From Streptomyces sp. AM 4-1-1 (GTDB taxonomy: Bacteria > Actinomycetota > Actinomycetes > Streptomycetales > Streptomycetaceae), in the NCBI RefSeq assembly GCF_029167625.1, contig NZ_CP119145.1:3906001-3970000 (forward strand): a DNA stretch of 64,000 nt, read 5' to 3'. Numbering within the stretch: the first letter of the stretch is position 1; each line of letters opens with the position of its first letter. The translations under genes were made by a program, and so were the position numbers. Below, one piece after another: positions 50,339 to 62,820 of this stretch. The notes beneath the pieces were generated by a model. That model ran no database searches and was not told the DNA's origin. It saw only the letters and a program-made list of their open reading frames with translations.

Positions 50339-51772
50339 TCAGCCGGTGGTGCCCGGCTCTCCAGGTCTTCCGGCGGGAGTGCCGACGGCCGTCGGCCGTG
50401 AGGCCCGCGCCACGACGAAGAGGAACAGTCCGCAGGCCGCCACGAGCAGCCATCCCGGATGCGACGCGGCGGCGAGACCGGCGGGGTCGGTGCCCGCGAC
50501 GAGGCCACCGGCGACAGCGATGCCGATCGCCGCACCGACCTGGCGTGCGGTGGACGTGATCGCCCCTGCCACGCCCGCCCGGGAACGCGGCAGGCCGCTG
50601 ACCGCGGTGTTGGTGAGGGGGGCGTTGGCGAAGCCGAACCCGACACCGATCAGCAGGTAGGAGAAGAGGATCAGCGGCACGCTCGTGTCCTGGCCCAGGT
50701 TCATCAGGCACAGACCGCCGACCGTGGTGAACCCGCCCGCGAGGAGCAGCGGACGCCGTGGTCCGAGACGGCCGACCAGCGCCCCGGACCAGGGGGCGCA
50801 CAGGACGGCCCCGAGCGCCATGGGCAGGGTCGCGGCCCCGGACGCGAGCGGTGTCCAGCCGCGGGCGTGCTGGAGGTAGAGGGTGTTGAGCAGCAGGCTC
50901 ACGTTCAGCGCGACGAAGACCGCCGTCGCGCCGAGCACCGCGGTCGCGAACGGCGGTCGACGGAAGAGGCGGAGGTCCATGAGGGGTTCGTCGCGGCGTA
51001 GCTCGACCAGGACGAACCCGGCCGTCGCCGCCGTGAGCAGGGCGTAGCCGGTGAGGGCAGCGGGCGAGGCCCAGCCGATGCGGGGCCCTTCGATGAGGAT
51101 GCCGACGAAGAGGCAGAGGACGGCAGTGAGGAGCGCCTGGCCGGGCAGGTCGGGGCGCCGGGCACGCTCCGCGCGGGACTCCGGTACGAACACGGCGACC
51201 AGGACGAGGGCCGTGACGACGACCGGTGCGTTGATCCAGAACACCGAACGCCAGCCGAACGCGGCGATGAGCGCCCCGCCGGTGACCGGCCCCACCGCCA
51301 TGCTGAGGCCGAAGACCGACGCCCACACGCCGATCGCCCGAGCCCGTTCCCTCGGGTCGGGCATCGCGTTCACCACGATCGCCAGGGCCACGGGGCTCAG
51401 CATCGAGGCCCCGGCCCCCTGGACGGCCCGAGCCGCGACGAGCACGCCGAGCGAGGGGGCGAGGGCGCACACGAGGGAGGCCAGACCGAAGACGAGCAGT
51501 CCGCACCGGAAGATCCGGCGGCGTCCGAAGCGGTCCGCGAGCGCGCCGGAGACGACGAGGAGGCCGGCCAGGACCACGGTGTAGGCATCGACGACCCACT
51601 CAAGACCATGGATGCCCACGTCGAGGCCCCGCCCGATCTCGGGCAGACCCACATTGACGATGGTGGTGTCCACACCCACCAGGAACATGCTGAGCGCGCA
51701 GACCGCCAATACCGTCCAGCGCCGACGCGCGCTCGGTGGTGAGGGCGGGGCGGACAAGGATGACGTGAGCAC
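50339..51772 (-). CDS. MFS multidrug exporter (DHA2, 14 TM)
   Basis: 477 residues with about 14 hydrophobic segments. Motif A appears as GALADRFGRRRIF, motif C as GPVTGGALIAAFGWRSVFWI, and SMFLVGVDTTIVNVGLPEIG is the D1 element of 14-TM proton antiporters. GTG at 51772 with AAGGGGGACC 8 bases upstream. It is divergent from an XRE-cupin regulator whose operator lies 71 bases away, so its expression is likely controlled by that protein. Confidence 0.93.
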   Translation of the reverse strand: MLTSSLSAPPSPPSARRRWTVLAVCALSMFLVGVDTTIVNVGLPEIGRGLDVGIHGLEWVVDAYTVVLAGLLVVSGALADRFGRRRIFRCGLLVFGLASLVCALAPSLGVLVAARAVQGAGASMLSPVALAIVVNAMPDPRERARAIGVWASVFGLSMAVGPVTGGALIAAFGWRSVFWINAPVVVTALVLVAVFVPESRAERARRPDLPGQALLTAVLCLFVGILIEGPRIGWASPAALTGYALLTAATAGFVLVELRRDEPLMDLRLFRRPPFATAVLGATAVFVALNVSLLLNTLYLQHARGWTPLASGAATLPMALGAVLCAPWSGALVGRLGPRRPLLLAGGFTTVGGLCLMNLGQDTSVPLILFSYLLIGVGFGFANAPLTNTAVSGLPRSRAGVAGAITSTARQVGAAIGIAVAGGLVAGTDPAGLAAASHPGWLLVAACGLFLFVVARASRPTAVGTPAGRPGEPGTTG

Positions 51773-51842
51773 GGGAGGTCCCCCTTCAACGGGATCGACT
51801 GCCGCCCAGGCTCGGGCCGGGCGGGGGCCCAGGCCCAGGGAA

Positions 51843-51859
51843 TTTGCGGAGACCGCAAA
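51843..51859. promoter_or_regulatory. Perfect palindrome abutting the XRE-cupin start codon
   Basis: TTTGCGG-AGA-CCGCAAA ends exactly one base before the ATG at 51860. Placed between two divergent genes, it is the probable operator of the XRE-cupin regulator; binding would cover its own start. Confidence 0.75.
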
Positions 51860-52447
51860 ATGACGGGCATGGAAGCCGACCTCGCCGAACTGCTCGACAG
51901 CATCGGACCACGGCTGCGCGCACTGCGGCGCGACCGCGGTCTCACCCTCGAAGACCTCGCGGAGGACACCGAGATCTCCGTGAGCACGCTGTCACGCCTG
52001 GAGTCGGGCCGGCGGCGTCCGACACTCGACCTCCTCATCCCGCTCGCCCGTGCCCACCGCGTCGCGCTGGACCAACTGGTGGCGGCTCCGGCCACCGGTG
52101 ATCCGCGGGTCCACCTGAAACCGCGAAGCCGTGGCCGGGGAAGCGTCCTCGTCCCGCTGACGCAGTACCCGGGCCGGGTCCAGGTCTTCAAACAGGTCCT
52201 CGCGCACCGCGAACCGAGACTGGTGACCCACTCCGGCTACGAATGGCTCTACGTCCTCGCAGGCGAGCTGCGCCTCGTCATCGGGGAGCAGGAGGTCACT
52301 CTGCGACCGGGCGAGGTGGCCGAGTTCGACACCACCGAACCGCACTGGTTCGGCCCGGCCGATACCGAAGTGGTGGAAATCCTGCACCTGTTCGGCCCCC
52401 ACGGCGACCAGGCCGTCGTCCGCACCCACCCGAAGGCGAAGGGCTGA
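51860..52447 (+). CDS. XRE-cupin transcriptional regulator
   Basis: 195 residues: N-terminal XRE HTH (LRALRRDRGLTLEDLAEDTE, VSTLSRLESGRRRPTLDLL) and a C-terminal cupin barrel (HSGYEWLYVLAGELRLVIGE, LRPGEVAEFDTTEPHWFGP). The cupin senses a small ligand. There is no room for a Shine-Dalgarno sequence, since a palindrome directly precedes the ATG; a second ATG three codons in (51869) is possible. It probably represses the divergent MFS exporter and itself. Confidence 0.92.
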   Translation: MTGMEADLAELLDSIGPRLRALRRDRGLTLEDLAEDTEISVSTLSRLESGRRRPTLDLLIPLARAHRVALDQLVAAPATGDPRVHLKPRSRGRGSVLVPLTQYPGRVQVFKQVLAHREPRLVTHSGYEWLYVLAGELRLVIGEQEVTLRPGEVAEFDTTEPHWFGPADTEVVEILHLFGPHGDQAVVRTHPKAKG

Positions 52448-52516
52448 CGGGCACGGGCTCCTGACGATCTCGCGGGGGTCCGCGCCCACCGGCAGCAGTT
52501 CCCCTCCCGGCCCGGC

Positions 52517-52547
52517 TTGCACCTCACGTCACGTGAGGGCACATGGT
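52517..52547 (+). promoter_or_regulatory. MerR/TipA-type promoter
   Basis: A -35 TTGCAC (52517-52522) runs into the palindrome CCTCACG-TCA-CGTGAGG (52522-52538), with a -10-like ACATGG or CATGGT at about 52541-52547. The long spacer of about 19 bases with a palindrome inside is the mark of MerR-activated promoters and closely resembles ptipA. Confidence 0.75.
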
Positions 52548-52574
52548 GGGGGACGTACCGATGAAGGAGCGGAC

Positions 52575-53333
52575 ATGGGTTACTCGGTGGGACAGGTCGC
52601 CGGCTTCGCCGGGATCACTGTGCGCACCCTGCACCACTACGACGAGACCGGACTGCTCGTGCCGGGGGGCCGCAGCCATGCGGGACACCGGCGTTACGAC
52701 GACGCCGACCTCGACCGGTTGCAGCAGATCCTGTTCTACCGGGAACTCGGCTTTCCGCTCGACGACATCGCGGCCCTCCTGGACGACCCGGACGCCGATC
52801 CGCAGGAACACCTGCGGCGTCAGCACGACCTGCTGACCACCCGGATCGCCAGGTTCCAGGAGATGGCCGCGGCCGTTGGCAACGCTATGGAGGCGAAGAA
52901 GACGGGCGTCGATCTCAGCCCGGAGGAGAAGTTCGAGGTCTTCGGTGACTTCGACCCGGACGACCACGCGGAGGAGGTCGAACAGCGCTGGGGTGACACC
53001 GAGGCGTACCGGGAATCGCAGCGCAAGGCCGCGTCGTACGGCAAGGACGACTGGAGACGCATCACCGAGGAGTTCGACGCCGTCCACCGGCGCATGGGCG
53101 AGCTACTGGTGCGCGGCGTCCCGGCGGATTCCGGTGAGGCCATGGACGGCGCCGAGGAACACCGCGAGACCATCGCCCGGAACCACTACGCGTGCTCGTA
53201 CGAGATCCACACCTGCCTCGGCGAGATGTACGTGGCGGACGAGCGTTTCACCGCCACCTACGAGGCGATCCGGCCCGGCCTGGCGGTGTACATGCGCGAC
53301 GCGATGCTCGCGAACGCCGCCCGCAACGGCTGA
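52575..53333 (+). CDS. MerR regulator of the TipAL family
   Basis: 252 residues. MerR HTH at the N-terminus (YSVGQVAGFAGITVRTLHHYD, in which the second helix binds DNA), the dimer helix, and a C-terminal TipAS domain (EEVEQRWGDTEAYRESQRK, LGEMYVADERFTATYE) that binds thiopeptides and other hydrophobic antibiotics. AAGGAG is 6 bases before the ATG. The gene's own promoter contains a TipA-like palindrome, so it is autoregulated on drug binding. Confidence 0.93.
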   Translation: MGYSVGQVAGFAGITVRTLHHYDETGLLVPGGRSHAGHRRYDDADLDRLQQILFYRELGFPLDDIAALLDDPDADPQEHLRRQHDLLTTRIARFQEMAAAVGNAMEAKKTGVDLSPEEKFEVFGDFDPDDHAEEVEQRWGDTEAYRESQRKAASYGKDDWRRITEEFDAVHRRMGELLVRGVPADSGEAMDGAEEHRETIARNHYACSYEIHTCLGEMYVADERFTATYEAIRPGLAVYMRDAMLANAARNG

Positions 53334-53429
53334 CGGCGTGGCAGTGGCGATCGTGCCGGTCACACAGCCGGAGCGACCACCGCCCGTGCAAGCCGCCACG
53401 CCGCCCGCGTCTGCGGCGCCGGTCGTACC

Positions 53430-54341
53430 TCACCGCGCCTTCGGCTGCTCCTTCTGCCACGGGCCCGTGCCGAGCTTCCCCGTGGTGCCCAGGTCGAACT
53501 CCGGTGTCACGGTCACCGCCGTGGCCCCGGGCCTCGCCGTCACCCTGGCGTACGGGGCGTTCACGGCCTCGCCGAACCCGGTGGTGTTGCGCCAGGCCAG
53601 CCGGGCGAACGCGGACTCGCCCGGCTTCAGTGTCACGGGTCCGGGCGGGGCGTCCGAGCCGAGACCGGTGGAGATCTCGGAGGTGCCCCGGAGGATTCGT
53701 ACGCCGGTCACCGGCTCATGGTTCGCGTCGAGAAGCTGGAGCTGGGGATAGCCGTCGAGGCGGTAGTCACCGGTTCCGCAGTTGGTCAGATGGAGCCCCA
53801 CGACCCGCAGCCCCATGGCGGCGTCGCCCTCGTCGGTCGTGACCCGGATACCGGAGGGCGGACACGCCCCGGCCGAACCGGACGCCTCGTTCGCGGGAAC
53901 GGCACGCACCTTGGTGATCTGCACGCGCGGCCAGCCGTTGCCGTCGGCCCCCGTCCTCGCCGTGTCGACGATGTCCCTGACAGTGCGGCCGGGACCCACG
54001 GACGCCACTGTCCGGATGGTGCTGTCCATGGCCTCACCGGCGTCGTTCATGAGGGCGAAGTTGATGGTGTACGTGAGCGCCTGCGACCCGGAGTTGGTGA
54101 CCTCGAACTCGGTGGCCGTCGCCGACGGACCGCAGCCCCGGCCGAGGACGGTCACGCCGTCCCGCTTCAGCCGGTCGGGATCGCCGACGGGTGGGGACGG
54201 CGTGCACGTCGGGGAACCGGAGGCGGCGGACGCACCGGACGAGCCGGGGCCGGCGGAGTCGGCGTCCCGTGTTCCGCACCCGGTGAGGAGCAACGCGCTC
54301 GCGAGGACGGCGGACAGGGCGAGAGGAGTGGCGGGACGCAT
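53430..54341 (-). CDS. DUF4232-type lipoprotein
   Basis: 303 residues. Signal peptide with lipobox LLLTGC, so the mature protein would be lipid-anchored on the outer face of the membrane. Two beta-rich parts follow; the second (AMGLRVVGLHLTNCGTGDYR, GYPQLQLLD, VTLKPGESAFARLAWRN) matches DUF4232. The ATG at 54341 lacks a strong ribosome binding site. Function of this common Streptomyces family is unknown. Confidence 0.85.
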   Translation of the reverse strand: MRPATPLALSAVLASALLLTGCGTRDADSAGPGSSGASAASGSPTCTPSPPVGDPDRLKRDGVTVLGRGCGPSATATEFEVTNSGSQALTYTINFALMNDAGEAMDSTIRTVASVGPGRTVRDIVDTARTGADGNGWPRVQITKVRAVPANEASGSAGACPPSGIRVTTDEGDAAMGLRVVGLHLTNCGTGDYRLDGYPQLQLLDANHEPVTGVRILRGTSEISTGLGSDAPPGPVTLKPGESAFARLAWRNTTGFGEAVNAPYARVTARPGATAVTVTPEFDLGTTGKLGTGPWQKEQPKAR

Positions 54342-54524
54342 CCGCTCAGGACACCAGGGGCTGTTCGAACGGGCTGTGAGGCAGGCCACATATCCCGTCA
54401 CAGTGGCGTCACAAGGGGGCCCGCGGGACAGTTCCCGGTCGGTCGACCGCAGGTGTGGTGTGCGTACCGCCTCATAGCCTTCTGCGCCTTCTGCACGTTC
54501 GTCGGATGGGCGTAACGTGCGCCC

Positions 54525-55028
54525 ATGACTCTGGAAGAGGGCGCGCGGCGGCTGGAAGCGGAACGGCAGGCGGAGGCGGAGCGTCGTCGGCGACAGGCCG
54601 AGGACGCGGAGAACGCTCTCGCTCCGCTGCTCGGGGAGTTCGCCGATGCGCTGCGCAAGCGTGGTCGGCGGCCGTCGGTCGCGGTCCACGGCTACCGGAC
54701 CGTCGAGCCGACCGCGAACAACTTCCGGCGTTTCTACGTGACGCCGGACATCCACGGTCACGGGTGGGTGTTCAGCAGCTACTGGGAGACGTCCGACGGC
54801 AGTGGCGGGACCCGCCTGGTGCTCATGGAGGACGGCCGCACCCTCGTCATGCCGCTGACCGAAGGGCTGGTCAAGCGCCCCACGAAGCGGTTCTTCCGGG
54901 GGTACTGGCCCAAGGAGGAGTTCGTGTGCTGGTCGCACCTCCACAAGGTCAACTCGATGCTGGACGTCGAGCCCGTCCGGGACGGCATGATCCGGCACCT
55001 CGACAGGCTCGATCACCCCTCGGACTGA
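54525..55028 (+). CDS. Hypothetical protein with N-terminal coiled coil
   Basis: 167 residues. The first 50 are a highly charged helix (EAERQAEAERRRRQAEDAEN). The rest is beta-rich with aromatic clusters (NNFRRFYVTPDIHGHGWVF, RFFRGYWPKEEFVCW). No family recognised. Convergent with the NRPS gene to the right. Confidence 0.65.
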   Translation: MTLEEGARRLEAERQAEAERRRRQAEDAENALAPLLGEFADALRKRGRRPSVAVHGYRTVEPTANNFRRFYVTPDIHGHGWVFSSYWETSDGSGGTRLVLMEDGRTLVMPLTEGLVKRPTKRFFRGYWPKEEFVCWSHLHKVNSMLDVEPVRDGMIRHLDRLDHPSD

Positions 55029-55137
55029 CGGGCGCCGGGCAGGCGGTGCACCGGCCTCGGCGTTCCGGGGCGTCGCCCGACGCCCGCCCTCTGCCCTCTC
55101 CGGACCGGCCGGCCCCGCCCGTCCCGCCGGCCCGGAC

Positions 55138-58100
55138 TCATCGGTGTCCGGGTGATTGCGCCGCGGTGGCACGTGCGCGGCGGATCGCCTTGGCGAGTTC
55201 GTCCACGCCCGGGTCCCGGAGCGCCCCGTAGTGGTCCGCGTCCAGGTGGACGACGGCGGGCGCGTCGGCGGTGTGGGCCGGGGTGCCCTCGATGAAGGAA
55301 GGGGTGTCGCCGCGCGCCTTGAAGACCGTCACGGGCGCCCGCAGCGGGCGGTGGGCCGGGTCGGTGACGTCGTACGTGAAGCGGTGCGTGAGGCGGACCA
55401 CGGCGATGACCCGGCGGATCAGTCCCGCGCCGAGCTGCGGGAAGCGGCGGATCACGAACTCCGTGAAGCTCTCCTCGTCCCGGGTGGTCCGCAGACAGGA
55501 GTCCAGGAGCGGGCCGCTGATCGTGCCGGCGAAGACGGAGAAGAGGAGCGTGACGAAGGCCGGGTCGGCGAAGTCCGCCGCGGACCGGCCCGGTGCCCGG
55601 TCGCCGGGTATCCGGGGGGAGCCCGGGGCCAGCAGGAACAGCTGGTCCACCCGGGCGCCGGACCGTTCCAGCTGCCGGGCCGTCTCGAAGGCGACCCGGG
55701 CGCCGAAGGAGTACCCCCACAGGGTGTACGGGCCGTCCGGCTGGACCCGGCGCAGCGCCTCGATGTCGGCGGCGGCCATTTCCCCGATGTCGGCGTACGG
55801 GGTCTCCCCGCTGTTGAGGCCGTGGGCCTGGACGCCGTGGAACGGCCGGTCGGCGGCGGTGCGGGCCGCCAGCGGACGGAGGTTCATGGGGTAGCCGCCC
55901 AGGCCCGGCCAGCAGAAGACCGGGCGGGCGGTGCCCCCGGCCGCCAGCGGGATCAGCCGGGACGAGGGCGCGGCGTCCGGGGCGTCGACGCGTACCGCCA
56001 ACTGCTCCACGGTCGGGGCCTCGAAGATCACCTGGAACGGGAGCGTCCGGGAGAACTCGCGGTTGATGCGGTTCACCAGGGAGACCGCGATGAGGGAGTT
56101 GCCTCCGCACTCGAAGAAGTCGTCCCGGACGGAGACGACATCGCGCTTCATGGCCGCTCTCCACAGGTCGCGGAGCCTCGACTCGGTCCTGTTGCGCGGG
56201 GCGACGACCGGACGGTCGTCGAGGGCCGCGGTCCGGTCCGCGTGTGCTTCGAGGGCCTTGGTGTCGATCTTCCCGTTGGGCGTGTGCGGCAGGTTGTCCA
56301 TGACCAGGAACCGGTTGGGGAGCATGAACTCGGGCAGCGAGGCGACCAGGTCCTCCTTGATCAGCTCCGCCGGGCCCTTCATGTGGACGGCGTCCTCGTT
56401 CATCCCCTCGTGGGCGAGCTGTTCGTCGCTCACCCGGCCGCCGACGAAGAAGTACGAGGGGCCGGTCGCCCGCCCGTTCTCCCGGAGGATGCCCTCCATC
56501 CGCCGGGCGGCGGGCAGGTCTTGGCCGGTGCGGGAGCTGTAACCGGCCGACATGAAGCCGAGGCCGGACGTGTTCAGCATCAGGTGCTGGAGCCTTCGCC
56601 CCAGGTCGAGGTAGCCGCCCCGGTCCTGGTCCGCCCGGCTGACGACGGTGATGCCGAAGCCGGACCGCTCGTACGCCGCCTGGTTGATGGCGATGACATG
56701 GCGCTTGAGGACCAACTCGTCGCAGTACCACTCCAGTCGGCCGTCGCGGTACTCGTACTGTCCGCTGCGCATGCCGTGTCCGCCGCCCGGATGGAACTGG
56801 ACGTGGATGTCGGCCGCGTCCCTCCCGCCGTGCGGCCGGTGCTCCGGGTCCGAGCCGGTCAGGTCGAAGCTGCCCAGGTGGAAGTCCTCCGGTGGGCACT
56901 CCAGCCGTGCGGGGGCGCCGGGGTCGTGGGGCGCCTCGACGACGGCGAGGCCGTGGGCCGGGAGGAGTTCGTCGAACAGGCCGACCATGTGGCCCGCCTC
57001 GATCTCCAGCACCTCCCGGATGTTGTTCCGGTACACCGGCTCGATCGCGCCTCTGCGGCCCATGAAGTGCAGCCGGACGCCGGGTGCGGGGCGGGGTTCG
57101 GAGGCGGCACGGATCAGGTACAGCTCGTGGCGCAGCGGGTGGTAGTAGTAGCACCCCGGCCTCAGGCCCCCGATCCCGGCGAGCTCCAGATAGAGCTGTG
57201 CGGCGTACAGCGATCCGGGTGAGGCGTACGCGTACTTCGGCAGCAGCCGGTCCTGGCTGGTGAACCGGCCGAAGTTCCTGAGCAGTGCGCCGAGTTCGGC
57301 GAGGGTGATGTCCTCGGGGGAGCGTGGCGCGGCCCCCGTCACCCGTCGCTCCAGTGCCGCCGTCACGTCCTGGGCGCTGACGGGGCCGCCGTCGTAGAAG
57401 CGGTACGTCTTGCGGGCGAACGCGCGGCGGCGCTGCTGCGGGGTGGGTGTGGCGCCCGGCAGGGCGACGGCCGTGCGGCCCGCCAGGTCGTCGGAGTCGC
57501 GGACGCCTCCGCCGGCCAGCTGGGCCTTCACCTGGAGCCGGGACGACTTCGACAGGTGGTGGCCCCCGTGGTTTCCCTGGTCCATCAACGCGGCTTCGCG
57601 GCGGCTGAGTTCGATGCACGCGATCAGGTTCTGGAAGCCGGTGCGCGGGTCGTCGCGGACGAGTACCGCCGCGTTCCGCACCCAGTCGTGGGCCTCGATG
57701 GCGAGGCGTATCTCGTCGAGTTCGACGCGGTGGCCGCGCAGCTTGACCTGGTTGTCCGCCCGTCCCGCGAACTGGAGGGTGCCGTCCGGGTTCCAGTGCG
57801 CCAGGTCGCCCGTGCGGTAGAGCCGGTCGTGGGGGGCGGGGTCCGCGACGGGACTTGTGACGAAACGTTCCGCTGTGAGGTCCGGGCGGTGCAGGTAGCC
57901 GCGGGCCAGCTGGACCCCGCTGATGTACAGCTCGCCCGTCTCACCGGGGCCCAGTGGCCGGCGGTGGGCGTCGAGGACGTGGTGGCGCAGTCCGTCCACG
58001 GGGGTGCCGATCGGGAGGGACCGTGCTCCGTCGCCGAGCACCGCCGGGCCGACCGTGAGCGCCGAGGCGTTGATGGTGCACTCGGTCGGCCCGTAGAGAT

Positions 58101-59007
58101 TGACGAGGGCGCAGTCCGGCAGGATTTCCGCGCACTGCCGTGCGAGTTTGCCGGAAAGGGCTTCGCCGCCGCTGAACACATGGGTGAGCGAGGTGCAGCG
58201 GTGCAGTTCGTCGGTGTCGACGAGTGCTTGCAGCAGGGTGGGAACGCATTGGAGTGTGGTGATTCCGTCACGTACCACGGTCTGGATGATCAGATGCGGA
58301 TCGCGATGAATTCCCGGGACTCCGACGACGACCTCGCTGCCGCAGGCCGGGGCCAGGATCTCCCACTGCGCGGCGTCGAAACTCATCGGGGTCTTCTGGA
58401 GCACGACGCGTGCGGGGCCCAGGTAGGACTTGCGCAGGAGCCAGTTCATCTGGTGCACGATGCTGCGGTGCTCGATCATCACACCCTTGGGCTTCCCGGT
58501 GCTTCCCGAGGTGTAGACGACGTATGCGAGGCCCTGCGGTTCCGGATTGTCGAGCGGAGTGTCATGCGTTTCGGCCCGACCGGATTTCCGGTATTCCGCC
58601 GCGTCCTCCAGGGTGGTGATCGTGATCCCGCGCGGAGCGATCTGCTCCAGTCGGTCGCGGAGTGATTCCTCGCAGAAAGCGACCGATACGCGGGAATCCT
58701 CCAGCATGTATTGCAGCCGTGCGTCCGGATAATCCGGTGACAGCGGAAGATAGGCTCCGCCGGAGAAGAGCGTGCCCCAGGTGCCGATCATGAGATCCAG
58801 CGAGGGGCCGACCAGGACGCCCACCGGGCTGTCCCTCTCGACCCCGAGCTGGTGCAGGTGACGGGCGAGGTCGAGGCTTTCGGCGAGCAGTTCGCCGTAG
58901 GTGAGGGTGGAGCTGCCGTGCCGGACGGCGATGTCGTCGGGGTGCCTGCGCACCTGTTCGATCAGCAGATCTGTCAGACATTTATTGACGGCACCAGGAT
59001 TTCCCAT
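55138..59007 (-). CDS. Indigoidine-synthase-type NRPS (A-Ox-PCP-TE), copy 2
   Basis: 1289 residues with the same plan as copy 1: adenylation ([44 protein letters not shown]), embedded flavin oxidation domain (RKTYRFYDGG, YASPGSLYAAQLYLE), LPHTPNGKIDTKAL, carrier domain with Ser971 in ECGGNSL, and thioesterase with Ser1100 in GYSFG. The A-domain pocket region is as in BpsA, so L-glutamine is the expected substrate. ATG at 59007 with GGGGGA upstream. No TTA codon was seen, in contrast to copy 1. It lacks indA/indB-type neighbours and is divergent from the papBAC operon. It may be the true indigoidine synthase or work with the p-aminophenylalanine genes. Confidence 0.93.
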   Translation of the reverse strand: MGNPGAVNKCLTDLLIEQVRRHPDDIAVRHGSSTLTYGELLAESLDLARHLHQLGVERDSPVGVLVGPSLDLMIGTWGTLFSGGAYLPLSPDYPDARLQYMLEDSRVSVAFCEESLRDRLEQIAPRGITITTLEDAAEYRKSGRAETHDTPLDNPEPQGLAYVVYTSGSTGKPKGVMIEHRSIVHQMNWLLRKSYLGPARVVLQKTPMSFDAAQWEILAPACGSEVVVGVPGIHRDPHLIIQTVVRDGITTLQCVPTLLQALVDTDELHRCTSLTHVFSGGEALSGKLARQCAEILPDCALVNLYGPTECTINASALTVGPAVLGDGARSLPIGTPVDGLRHHVLDAHRRPLGPGETGELYISGVQLARGYLHRPDLTAERFVTSPVADPAPHDRLYRTGDLAHWNPDGTLQFAGRADNQVKLRGHRVELDEIRLAIEAHDWVRNAAVLVRDDPRTGFQNLIACIELSRREAALMDQGNHGGHHLSKSSRLQVKAQLAGGGVRDSDDLAGRTAVALPGATPTPQQRRRAFARKTYRFYDGGPVSAQDVTAALERRVTGAAPRSPEDITLAELGALLRNFGRFTSQDRLLPKYAYASPGSLYAAQLYLELAGIGGLRPGCYYYHPLRHELYLIRAASEPRPAPGVRLHFMGRRGAIEPVYRNNIREVLEIEAGHMVGLFDELLPAHGLAVVEAPHDPGAPARLECPPEDFHLGSFDLTGSDPEHRPHGGRDAADIHVQFHPGGGHGMRSGQYEYRDGRLEWYCDELVLKRHVIAINQAAYERSGFGITVVSRADQDRGGYLDLGRRLQHLMLNTSGLGFMSAGYSSRTGQDLPAARRMEGILRENGRATGPSYFFVGGRVSDEQLAHEGMNEDAVHMKGPAELIKEDLVASLPEFMLPNRFLVMDNLPHTPNGKIDTKALEAHADRTAALDDRPVVAPRNRTESRLRDLWRAAMKRDVVSVRDDFFECGGNSLIAVSLVNRINREFSRTLPFQVIFEAPTVEQLAVRVDAPDAAPSSRLIPLAAGGTARPVFCWPGLGGYPMNLRPLAARTAADRPFHGVQAHGLNSGETPYADIGEMAAADIEALRRVQPDGPYTLWGYSFGARVAFETARQLERSGARVDQLFLLAPGSPRIPGDRAPGRSAADFADPAFVTLLFSVFAGTISGPLLDSCLRTTRDEESFTEFVIRRFPQLGAGLIRRVIAVVRLTHRFTYDVTDPAHRPLRAPVTVFKARGDTPSFIEGTPAHTADAPAVVHLDADHYGALRDPGVDELAKAIRRARATAAQSPGHR

Positions 59008-59325
59008 CGTGTCCCCCTGATTGTCCTACGACTGGTCGGCCCCGGAATGCTGGAAAGTATGGGATCGGCCAACTGCGCTTGGCAAGGGGGTGCCTGTCCA
59101 CGGTCGGCGTGTGCGAGGCCGGGTCGCGTTTGGCCGCCTCTGTCCCGGCGGGCCGTGCATTCGGCCTCCGCGACTTGTTCTCCACGTCGCCATAAGGTGA
59201 TTTGGTCCTCTATGTCCACCCCTGGATTGTGTGCAGTGCGTGGACCCGAGCCATGGGGGTCATGGCGCACCCCCGGGGCGCGCGGCAGACTTCGGGGAGT
59301 GGAATACCCGGGGGAGGGACGAATC
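59008..59325. other. Bidirectional promoter region of NRPS copy 2 and papBAC
   Basis: 318 bases without a gene between divergent starts. Stretches around 59055-59065 (GGAAAGTATGGG) and 59190-59225 (CATAAGGTGATTTGG, CTCTATGTCC) are less GC-rich and may hold the promoters. No clear operator palindrome was found. Confidence 0.45.
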
Positions 59326-62581
<3,256 letters not shown>

Positions 62582-62743
62582 ACCAAAGCTCTGTCCAGAA
62601 CCAACGCGCTGTCCAGAACCAATGCCCTGTCCAGAACCAACGCGCTGTCCAGAACCAATGCCCTGTCCGCGACCGGTGCTCTGTTCGGAACCAACGCTCC
62701 GTCCGCGCCCGGCGCTCAGTTCGCGGCCGGCGCTCCGTCCGGG
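62582..62743. repeat. 18-bp tandem repeat, about nine copies
   Basis: Starting on the base after the papC stop, the 18-base unit ACCAACGCGCTGTCCAGA recurs: five copies are nearly exact, two variants alternating (AACGCG / AATGCC), and about four more have diverged toward GCGCTCCGTCCGCG-like sequence up to about 62760. It separates papC from the ligase gene and is non-coding on the plus strand. Confidence 0.92.
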
Positions 62744-62820
62744 CCGACCCCCTGCCAAGAACCAACGCTCCACCGACCCACCGCGGTACTCCCTCACGCG
62801 TCACTCCGGAAGGTGCATCC

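Noticed and set aside
55013..57619. 868-codon frame inside NRPS copy 2
   Set aside because: Same strand, different frame from the synthetase; low-complexity Arg/Pro/Gly protein with no motif.
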